Assembly: GCA_021807645.1 (NCBI GenBank)
Contig: JAKBCP010000018.1
Location: forward strand, 1-8,387
Length of the DNA: 8,387 bases
Direction: 5' to 3'
From: a bacterium
GTDB lineage: Bacteria; Vulcanimicrobiota; Vulcanimicrobiia; Vulcanimicrobiales; Vulcanimicrobiaceae
In this document: one piece after another, positions 1 to 5,518 of the stretch
Position numbering within the stretch: position 1 is the first letter of the stretch
How the letters are laid out: each line of letters opens with the position of its first letter
Program-made: the position numbers and the translations under genes
Notes under the pieces: generated by a model
Database searches by the model: none
Seen by the model: the letters and a program-made list of their open reading frames with translations, nothing else
Told to the model about the DNA's origin: nothing

Positions 1-398
1 AATTCGGTATAGACGCGGACCGGAACGCGATAGCGCTCGTCGGCGCCGACATAGCAGTCGAGGCTGTAGAGATCCCGTTCGGCGAGAAATGCTTCGACGC
101 GTTCGAAGAGTGCATCAAAAAGTTCGGGCGCGATTTGCTGGTTCGTATCGCCCCAGTCGATATGCGGTTCGCTCTCGGGTTCGCGGACGAAGAATTTGTC
201 CTTTGGCGAACGTCCGGTATGGGGGCGCGTATCGACGATTGCCTGCCCGTCCCGGCCAAGAACTCCCTCGCCGCGGCGAACGATATGCTCGACGAGCTCG
301 GCGGCCGTGAGGTTGTCGTACTGGGTTTTCCCTTTGAGGCGTTCCGATACGGTGAGAATGGCTGGTACCCCCTGCGTTGATGGATCTCTTGCGTCCAT
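1..398 (-). CDS. pckA: ATP-dependent phosphoenolpyruvate carboxykinase, N-terminal part (runs off the left edge)
   Basis: The product would be the ATP-forming PEP carboxykinase (oxaloacetate + ATP to PEP + CO2 + ADP), the cytosolic gluconeogenic enzyme drawing on the TCA cycle. Reading the reverse strand from the ATG at 398 gives 132 intact codons to the window edge, with no stop. The residues THTGRSPKDKF-type block at 57-70 (seen here as DTRPHTGRSPKDKFFVRE) is the family's N-terminal signature; its Arg63 corresponds to the oxaloacetate-binding Arg65 of E. coli. The following IDWGDTNQQI and GADERYRVPVRV segments match the Bacillus-type enzyme closely in order and spacing. The catalytic P-loop and metal-binding residues lie outside the window. 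The ATG is chosen because upstream codons hold no better start, although its Shine-Dalgarno match is weak. It is divergent from the peptidase gene across 60 bp. I see nothing odd, and the family assignment is secure. Confidence 0.95.
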   Translation of the reverse strand, partial: MDARDPSTQGVPAILTVSERLKGKTQYDNLTAAELVEHIVRRGEGVLGRDGQAIVDTRPHTGRSPKDKFFVREPESEPHIDWGDTNQQIAPELFDALFERVEAFLAERDLYSLDCYVGADERYRVPVRVYTE

Positions 399-458
399 TT
401 CTCGGGTTTTGCGAACGAGCCTGCAGGCCGGCGGGGAGACGAAGTCGCAGGAATCGGT
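399..458. promoter_or_regulatory. Divergent intergenic region between pckA and the P1 peptidase
   Basis: This 60-bp gap must carry the start signals for both outward-facing genes unless the promoters lie inside the coding regions. On the plus strand an AGGAA Shine-Dalgarno (449-453) sits 5 nt before the peptidase ATG. I see no convincing -35/-10 pair on either strand. The 8-bp palindrome CCTGCAGG at about 420-427 is too short to call an operator. Confidence 0.4.
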
Positions 459-1625
459 ATGAGAGCTCGTACGATTGCATTGGCTGCAACCCTGGCAGCA
501 CTGTTGGCCGCGCCCACCGCTGCGGCGCTTCCCTTCCACGTCGGATCGCTGCCTGCCGGCCCGCTCGACGCCATTACCGATGTCGCCGGCGTTCGCGTCG
601 CCAACCTCACGCTCAAACGGGGAACTTCGATTCGCACCGGCGCGACGGCGATTTTGCCCGACGGCGATCCGTGGGACCGCAAGGTCGCGGCTGCATTCCT
701 GCGCTTCAACGGTAACGGCGAGATGACCGGGACGCATTGGATCGACGAGTCGGGCTATCTTGAAGAACCGATCGTGCTCACCGATACGCTCGACATCGGG
801 CTTGCCGATGATGGCGTCGTGAGTTGGATGATCGCCAAGCATCCGCAACTCGGCATTACCGATGACGTTCCGCTTCCTGTCGTCGCGGAGTGCGACGATC
901 AATTGCTCAACGATATTCAGGCGCGTGCGGTAACGCCGAGCGATGTTGTTTCCCTGCTCGATCGCGCGCATACCGGGCAATTTCAGCGCGGAAGCGTCGG
1001 CGCGGGAACCGGGATGAAGGCCTTCGGATTTAAGGCCGGGATCGGTTCGGCATCGCGCGTGCTCCCGGTTTCGATGGGTGGTTACCGCGTCGGTGTGCTT
1101 GTCAACGACAACACCGGAATGTCGCACGCGCACCTGAAAATTATGGGCGTTCCGGTCGGGCGCGCGCTGCGGAATCTCTATCTGCCGAAGTTCCCGCAAC
1201 CGCTCGCGTTGCACGGACGGATGAGCTCGGGGAGTATCATCATCGTCATCGCGACCGATGCACCGTTGGACAACCGGCAGTTGCGCGCGCTCGCGCTCCG
1301 CGCGGGGATGGGAATGGCGCGCACGGGATTAATCTCCTCGGTCGGTAGCGGCGATCTCTTCATCGCGTTTTCGACCCGCTACGTCTATCGTCGCACCGGC
1401 GATTTTCGCGTGCACGCACCGCGAATTGCGACCGTCGAGAGCGATCGCGTGCTCGATACGCTCTACCGCGCGACGAGCGATGCGGTGGAGGCGTCGATCG
1501 ACGACGCGCTCTGGTCGTCGTCGACGATGGTCGGGCGTCGGGGCATCACGGTCTACGCTCTGCCGCACGCACCGGTGCTGCGCATGCTGCGCGCGGCTGG
1601 AGTTCCCTTAGCCGCGCATCGCTAA
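459..1625 (+). CDS. P1 (S58) family self-processing aminopeptidase, DmpA-like, exported
   Basis: This 388-residue protein belongs to the DmpA/BapA family (MEROPS S58). These are N-terminal-nucleophile hydrolases that cut themselves into two chains and then act as L-aminopeptidase/D-Ala esterase-amidase or beta-peptidyl aminopeptidase. Residues 1-23 form a signal peptide: a short basic start, an Ala/Leu core and an AAA cleavage site. Family blocks follow in order: GSVGAGTGM at 178-186, VGVLVNDNTG at 211-220 (conserved Asn218), SSGSIIIVIATDAPL at 256-270, and SVGSGDLFIAFST at 294-306. The expected autocleavage is Gly258-Ser259, making Ser259 the nucleophile. Ser297 and Asp299 keep the exact spacing of DmpA/BapA positions 288 and 290. 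Total length is normal. The ATG at 459 has AGGAA 5 nt upstream and makes a complete signal peptide. The gene converges on the aldehyde dehydrogenase and overlaps its end by 18 bp. Substrate cannot be told from sequence; a secreted or periplasmic peptide-scavenging role is inference. Confidence 0.93.
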   Translation: MRARTIALAATLAALLAAPTAAALPFHVGSLPAGPLDAITDVAGVRVANLTLKRGTSIRTGATAILPDGDPWDRKVAAAFLRFNGNGEMTGTHWIDESGYLEEPIVLTDTLDIGLADDGVVSWMIAKHPQLGITDDVPLPVVAECDDQLLNDIQARAVTPSDVVSLLDRAHTGQFQRGSVGAGTGMKAFGFKAGIGSASRVLPVSMGGYRVGVLVNDNTGMSHAHLKIMGVPVGRALRNLYLPKFPQPLALHGRMSSGSIIIVIATDAPLDNRQLRALALRAGMGMARTGLISSVGSGDLFIAFSTRYVYRRTGDFRVHAPRIATVESDRVLDTLYRATSDAVEASIDDALWSSSTMVGRRGITVYALPHAPVLRMLRAAGVPLAAHR

Positions 1626-3395
1626 AACTGCGACGCGAAGCGCGGCGAGCGGCGACGGTCGATATTCGAAGTCGCAGAGCGCCGGACCGATGCGCGCTCC
1701 GGTTTTATTCGTAACGAACCAGGGCGGCTTCGGTAAGAGCGTTGCGCCGAAGCCGAAGAGGCTGCGTGGAAACGGTGCAAAGGGCGCGCGAATCACGCTC
1801 TTCTCGGGGCGCGAAAAAAGAAAACTGTTGTGAACGACGCCGATGCCGCTTCCGACCTCGGCGAGCGAGTGCCCCGGGAATGCGCCCCAGGTCGTCTCGG
1901 TCAGTAAAAAACCGACGCCGGTCCACGCATTGATCGCAATGCATCCGTAGCGCAGGTCGGCGACGGCACTGTCGATCGCTCGTGCATGCTCGCGCTCGCT
2001 ACGAGGATGCACGATAATGTTCGCTCCGAGCGTGCCGTGCAGGCGATCGTTGGCGAAGGCCACCGCAGCGAGGGCATAGCGCTCCACATCGCCCGGAATC
2101 GTGACGTAGGCAAGGAAACTGGAGAAGGCTTCGACGGCGAATGCGGGATCCGCCGAGTCGCGAAGATCGGCGCGACGGATCGTCCGCGCGGTGTACCCGT
2201 CGCCCGCGCGTCCGAGCGCGACGCTCTCGCCGACCTGCGAGAGCCGCTCGCAACGATTTGCAGCGCCGGGATAGTAGGCGGGGCGATCGGGGAGCGTGCG
2301 GAGCACCTCTTCGATCGCCGCGACCAGCCGCGGCGTGCCGGCCCAGTCCTGCGGAAGAATCAGGACTTGAGCGGCGATACAGTTGAAGCCGTTGTTATGC
2401 AGTTTCTGCGTGACGATATTTTCGGCTTGGAAGCGAAAATCGGCTTCGCTCCAATCGCCGGGAAAGACGATCGTCGGGCTGACGTTCCCCAATTCGCTGG
2501 TGATCGGTTTCTTGAGGATCGGCTCGCCGGCGCGTTTGCGCGCCGCCCCATCCTCGCCGAGACCGAAGACGATCGCGTCGTGCGTCGCATCGCTACCGGT
2601 GATGTGGATCTCGTCGATGGCTGCGGAGGCACAGAGATACTGCCCTACCTCCGGTCCGCCGTACGCAAAGCGGAGGAAGCCTTCATCGACCAGGGGCGCG
2701 AAGGCGCGCTCGAAGATCGGACCGAGGTAATCGTTGACGGGATTCATCTTCAGCATGCAGACGGCGCCGTCGGCGAGCAGTTTATAGAGCACGTCGAGCG
2801 GTGGGATCGAGGCGATGTTGCCCGCGCCGAGGACGAGGGCGACCCGCGGCTGCGGATCGCGCTCTCGATACCAGGTCGCCATCGTCGCGGGAACCTCGGC
2901 GGGCGAGAGCCCGGGCTCCATCCAGACCTCGGCGCTGATGCCGTTGAGGAGCAGATGGTCGTAGAGCCCGTTGGGGAAGACCTGTGCGACGCTCCGGCCG
3001 GCGTCCCCGACGCGGATGCGGCTCGGCGGCAGCGGCGGAGAGCCGCTCGCGGCGATGCCCTCCAAGGTCGCTATATAGCGATTGAGCGCGTAGAGCAGCG
3101 CCCAGGGCCCGCTGATCCACTCTTCGCCCTCAAGGCCCGTTCCACGGAGTCCCTTTGCCTCGATCGCCGCCTGTGCCCAGCGTTCGCGGACGGCATAGAC
3201 CCCGTCGCGGCAGTCGCGCAGCAACGCCACCTTTGCCATCACGGGAAGGCGGGCCCAGCGCTGCGATCCCGCTTGTAATTCGGCGAGGGCGCTATCGATT
3301 GCGGGGAATGCGGTGATATCGTGTGCGGTGACCATGGCGGGTAGTTCGACAAATCTCGCGCGCCCCCGGTTCACCCGGGCGAGGCCGTCGGCCAC
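1608..3395 (-). CDS. Divergent aldehyde dehydrogenase superfamily protein (about 595 aa)
   Basis: This is an NAD(P)-dependent aldehyde dehydrogenase-fold protein, predicted to oxidise an unknown aldehyde. Visible superfamily landmarks are the cofactor strand VALVLGAGNI at 185-194, Lys216 in LKMNPVN (where classic enzymes have VKPSE), ITGS at 265-268 (classic FTGS), and catalytic-base candidate Glu301 in SELGNVSP. Nucleophile candidate Cys339 lies in NNGFNC, and EAFSSFLAYV at 422-431 replaces EIFGPV. The Glu-to-Cys spacing is 38, against 34 in classic enzymes, and the protein is about 100 residues longer than usual, so it is an outlying subfamily. No signal peptide or membrane segment is evident, implying a cytosolic location. 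The GTG at 3395 has GAAGG about 8-9 nt upstream; an in-frame ATG at 3335 (575 aa) is a realistic alternative. It overlaps the peptidase gene tail to tail and is divergent from the small basic ORF. A fatty-acyl or aromatic aldehyde substrate, or even acyl-CoA reductase activity, cannot be excluded. Confidence 0.9.
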   Translation of the reverse strand: MADGLARVNRGRARFVELPAMVTAHDITAFPAIDSALAELQAGSQRWARLPVMAKVALLRDCRDGVYAVRERWAQAAIEAKGLRGTGLEGEEWISGPWALLYALNRYIATLEGIAASGSPPLPPSRIRVGDAGRSVAQVFPNGLYDHLLLNGISAEVWMEPGLSPAEVPATMATWYRERDPQPRVALVLGAGNIASIPPLDVLYKLLADGAVCMLKMNPVNDYLGPIFERAFAPLVDEGFLRFAYGGPEVGQYLCASAAIDEIHITGSDATHDAIVFGLGEDGAARKRAGEPILKKPITSELGNVSPTIVFPGDWSEADFRFQAENIVTQKLHNNGFNCIAAQVLILPQDWAGTPRLVAAIEEVLRTLPDRPAYYPGAANRCERLSQVGESVALGRAGDGYTARTIRRADLRDSADPAFAVEAFSSFLAYVTIPGDVERYALAAVAFANDRLHGTLGANIIVHPRSEREHARAIDSAVADLRYGCIAINAWTGVGFLLTETTWGAFPGHSLAEVGSGIGVVHNSFLFSRPEKSVIRAPFAPFPRSLFGFGATLLPKPPWFVTNKTGARIGPALCDFEYRPSPLAALRVAVLAMRG

Positions 3396-3436
3396 CTCGA
3401 TCGACCTTCATGATAGAATCGTGGTGGAGGTACCGT
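3396..3436. promoter_or_regulatory. AT-richer divergent promoter island
   Basis: This short gap lies between two outward-reading genes. On the plus strand TGATAGAAT (3411-3419) is an extended -10 element (TGn plus TAGAAT, one mismatch to TATAAT); no good -35 is seen. On the minus strand TATCAT (3415-3410) is a second -10-like hexamer over the same bases. If the minus hexamer is used, the transcript would begin too near the GTG at 3395 to include its Shine-Dalgarno. That would favour the ATG at 3335 as the aldehyde dehydrogenase start. This is consensus matching by eye only. Confidence 0.4.
3425..3430 (+). promoter_or_regulatory. Strong Shine-Dalgarno (TGGAGG) for the small basic ORF
   Basis: TGGAGG ends 6 nt before the ATG at 3437, an ideal spacing. 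It decides the start of the small ORF at 3437 rather than the in-frame ATG at 3410, which has no such site. It is the main evidence that the ORF is translated. Confidence 0.55.
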
Positions 3437-3616
3437 ATGTCCAGAAAACGACGCCGCAGAATCGCGGCCCTCGTTCCGCGACTCGGTCCGCCGACGAACC
3501 TTCGCCCGGCGGGCGTTCACGAGAACGCGAAACGCTACAATCGACGCAAAGCAAAAGCCGCTCTTCGGCGGGATGCCGAGAGCGGCTTTCCATTTCAGCC
3601 TCGATCGCTTAGTTAA
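3437..3616 (+). CDS. Small very basic protein (59 aa) with a hairpin inside its coding sequence
   Basis: I do not recognise a family with confidence. The protein starts MSRKRRRR and has a short hydrophobic/proline stretch (IAALVPRLGPP, 9-19). A second basic patch follows, KRYNRRKAK at 32-40 and RR at 44-45, then a neutral tail SGFPFQPRSLS. Such charge suggests RNA or ribosome binding. Support for translation is the ideal TGGAGG Shine-Dalgarno and an extended -10 just upstream. Codons 40-51 are written through the strong hairpin at 3554-3589, followed on this strand by a weak U-rich run. Transcription stopping there would leave a message without a stop codon, as in arfA of E. coli and brfA of Bacillus. 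The order P..LRP, then K-x-Y-x-R-x-K, loosely resembles the ArfA C-terminal half (KGKGSYMRKGK). The last 8 bp overlap the 3' end of sdhE. The ORF could instead be chance reading opposite an operon terminator. Confidence 0.5.
   Translation: MSRKRRRRIAALVPRLGPPTNLRPAGVHENAKRYNRRKAKAALRRDAESGFPFQPRSLS
3554..3589 (-). terminator. Intrinsic terminator of the sdhABE operon, possibly bidirectional
   Basis: A perfect 11-bp stem (AAAGCCGCTCT pairing with AGAGCGGCTTT) is extended by CGGC/GCCG around a GGGAT loop, with one bulged T at 3565. On the minus strand the stem is followed by TTTTGCTTTG, a reasonable U-tract, and it lies 19 nt after the sdhE stop, so it should end the sdh operon. On the plus strand the stem is followed by TTTCCATTTC, a weaker U-run, so it may also stop transcription of the small basic ORF in which it lies. 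Confidence 0.85.
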
Positions 3617-4559
3617 TCAGATCGCGCGAGACCATCACCTCGCGGGGATCGATGAGATGCTTGTTGAGCCCCAGTTTCTCCGGCGAGACACCGAGCGCAT
3701 ATGCTACGAGTTGCGGTAAGTGGAAGACCGGGAGATCGGTGCGTCCCCAGCGTGCCGCTGCATCGGCCTGGTAGCCGTCGAGCGCGAGGTGACAGAGCGG
3801 GCAGGGCGTGATGACCGCCTCGGCGCCGTTGTCTTTGGCCATACGCATGTTCTGGCCGACCATCGATGAAGCGATACCGTCTTTTTCCAACTGCACGTGG
3901 AAGCCGCAGCAGCGCGTCTTTCCGGCGTAATCGACCGCCTCGCCGCCGAGTGCGACGATGACATCTTCGAGCGAATGCGGGTGGCGTGCCGATTCCCAAC
4001 CGTTCACCGACTCCGGGCGAATGATATGGCAGCCGTAGAAGGGAGCGACTTTGAGTCCGTTGAGCGGACGTACGACCATCGATTGAAGCTTGTCGAGCCC
4101 GATGTCGTCGATCAAGAGCCAGAGCAGATGGCGGACGGTGACGCCGCCTTTATAATTCGCTCCGAACTTTCCGAGGATCGCATTGGCTTGCGCCATATGC
4201 TCTTCGCTCTCGCGCAGCTCTTTGTTCGCCGCTCGCATGTGCCCGGTGCAGGTCGAGCAGATCGTGATGACGTCGTCGAGACCGAGAGCCTCCGCTTGGG
4301 CGTAGGTACGCGCGTTGAGGACGCGCGCGACATCGCGGTTGGTATCGTTGAGCACCGAGGCTCCGCAGCACGACGCGGCAGTGAGTTCGACGAGTTCGAT
4401 GCCGAGTTTATCGGCGAGGAGCATCGTCGAGTTAAAGAGCTCTTTACAGGATTCTTTGGCAACGCAGCCGGGGAAGAACCCGTAGCGCTTGCTCTTGGAG
4501 GAGTTGGTGCGAACGTGCGCGTCGAGCGCCCGCTCTTCGGGAAGAAGCGTGCTGGACAT
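3609..4559 (-). CDS. sdhE: Succinate dehydrogenase subunit E (CCG-domain, HdrB-like)
   Basis: This is the cysteine-rich third subunit of a non-classical (SdhE-type) succinate:quinone oxidoreductase, thought to tie SdhAB to the membrane and pass electrons to quinone. It has two CCG domains. Domain one has Cys32, CCG at 64-66 and CSTC at 101-104; domain two has Cys177, CCG at 217-219 and CPLC at 253-256. Intervals of 31-39 and 34-35 residues fit the CX(31-39)CCX(35-36)CXXC rule, near enough. In HdrB such domains hold noncubane 4Fe-4S clusters. At 316 residues it is a normal length. I see no transmembrane helix, so membrane contact would be through amphipathic helices (inference). The ATG overlaps the sdhB stop (TAATG) and a GGAGG lies 13 nt upstream, longer than ideal, so translational coupling is likely. 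Not to be confused with the flavinylation factor also named SdhE. A heterodisulfide-reductase-like role is the alternative, but the position after sdhAB argues against it. Confidence 0.93.
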   Translation of the reverse strand: MSSTLLPEERALDAHVRTNSSKSKRYGFFPGCVAKESCKELFNSTMLLADKLGIELVELTAASCCGASVLNDTNRDVARVLNARTYAQAEALGLDDVITICSTCTGHMRAANKELRESEEHMAQANAILGKFGANYKGGVTVRHLLWLLIDDIGLDKLQSMVVRPLNGLKVAPFYGCHIIRPESVNGWESARHPHSLEDVIVALGGEAVDYAGKTRCCGFHVQLEKDGIASSMVGQNMRMAKDNGAEAVITPCPLCHLALDGYQADAAARWGRTDLPVFHLPQLVAYALGVSPEKLGLNKHLIDPREVMVSRDLIN

Positions 4560-5518
4560 TATCGGACCGGTGCCTCCAATGCATCAAAGATAGTGCGAAT
4601 TTCGTCAACCTTCGGGACGGGCTTGAGGAACGGAGGCGGAAGTTTGCCCTTGAGCGCCATACGCGCTCCCAACGGAGCGACCTTGAGTAGGCCGCGAATG
4701 TTGAAGCGACCGACGGTGCCTTGAATGACCTCGGTCTCGGCGAGCATGCCGGTCTGCTTGATCGTCTTCGCAACGACGAGGGCGTGGCGCGGGCCGCGCT
4801 CGTTCATCATGACGCGGTCCTTGATCGCCGCACGCTTGACGTCGATGATGCGATCGTTCGGGTCGACGTGCTTCGGACAATACGAGCATGCGTAGCAATG
4901 CGCGCAGAGCCAGAGATAATCTTCGCTGATCTGCGCGATGCGCTCTTTTCGTTGCCCGTCGCGGACATCTTCGATGAAGCGGTAGGCGTAGGCGATGGCG
5001 GCGGGGCCGGCAAAGGCCGGGTCGACGCTGACGACCGGGCAGAGCGAGTAGCAGGTCGCACACATGATGCAGTTCGCAACATCGACGAGTTTTTTCATAT
5101 CGTCGGGGCTGACGCGGCGCTCGGTCTGGTGTGCCGAATCGGCATCGTTGGGCTGTAAGTAGGGCTTCAGGCGCGCGTATTTATCCCAGAAGGGATCCAT
5201 GTGCACGACGAGATCCTTCATCGGCTGGAAGTTCGGCATCGGATCGATCTTGACCGAGCCGTCCTCTTCCATCGCCGAACCGCAGGAGGTTTTGCATGCC
5301 AGCGACGTGACGCCGCCGATGCTCATCGAGCAGGAGCCGCAGATCGCCGATCGGCAGGAGCGGCGGAATGAGATCGAACCGTCGACCTCGGCCTTCGCGT
5401 ACTCGAGTGCGTCGAGGACCGTCGTGGTCTCGGGAAGATCGACCGTTACCTCGTCGCGGTGAGGAATCGTATCGGTCGCTTCGTCGAAGCGAAAGATATC
5501 GAGTTTGATCTTCGCCAT
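4559..5518 (-). CDS. sdhB: Succinate dehydrogenase iron-sulfur subunit
   Basis: This subunit carries electrons from the SdhA flavin to the quinone side. The N-terminal plant-type ferredoxin domain (about 1-105) holds the 2Fe-2S ligands Cys55, Cys60, Cys63 and Cys75. The helical C-terminal domain has CIMCATCYSLCP (Cys150, 153, 156, 160) and CAHCYACSYCP (Cys205, 208, 211, 214). In classical SdhB the second motif reads CxxxxxC and gives a 3Fe-4S centre. Here the extra Cys208 suggests a second 4Fe-4S cluster, as reported for Sulfolobus-type enzymes. At 319 residues it is longer than the 238 of E. coli; the extra length is mainly a C-terminal tail after about residue 235, likely contacting SdhE. 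The start is secure: GAGGAG lies 6 nt upstream and the ATG overlaps the sdhA stop by one base. A fumarate reductase direction cannot be excluded from sequence. Confidence 0.96.
   Translation of the reverse strand: MAKIKLDIFRFDEATDTIPHRDEVTVDLPETTTVLDALEYAKAEVDGSISFRRSCRSAICGSCSMSIGGVTSLACKTSCGSAMEEDGSVKIDPMPNFQPMKDLVVHMDPFWDKYARLKPYLQPNDADSAHQTERRVSPDDMKKLVDVANCIMCATCYSLCPVVSVDPAFAGPAAIAYAYRFIEDVRDGQRKERIAQISEDYLWLCAHCYACSYCPKHVDPNDRIIDVKRAAIKDRVMMNERGPRHALVVAKTIKQTGMLAETEVIQGTVGRFNIRGLLKVAPLGARMALKGKLPPPFLKPVPKVDEIRTIFDALEAPVR

Noticed and set aside
420..427. Palindrome CCTGCAGG as a regulator binding site between pckA and the peptidase
   Set aside because: A single 8-bp palindrome in GC-rich DNA is likely by chance, and there is no second copy or flanking symmetry.
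115..501. A 128-codon minus-strand open frame across pckA and the divergent gap
   Set aside because: It is in a different frame from pckA, which has unmistakable family motifs across the same bases.
1986..3278. A 430-codon plus-strand open frame opposite the aldehyde dehydrogenase
   Set aside because: It has no recognisable domain or Shine-Dalgarno, while the opposite strand carries clear aldehyde dehydrogenase motifs. Long antisense frames are expected in GC-rich genes.
3313..3612. A 99-codon plus-strand frame overlapping the start of the aldehyde dehydrogenase and the small ORF
   Set aside because: It runs antisense over the dehydrogenase N-terminus and lacks a ribosome site; the 3437 frame has the well-spaced TGGAGG.
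3897..4724. A 275-codon plus-strand open frame opposite sdhE and the end of sdhB
   Set aside because: It crosses a gene junction on the other strand, has no motif, and is explained by codon structure of the real genes.
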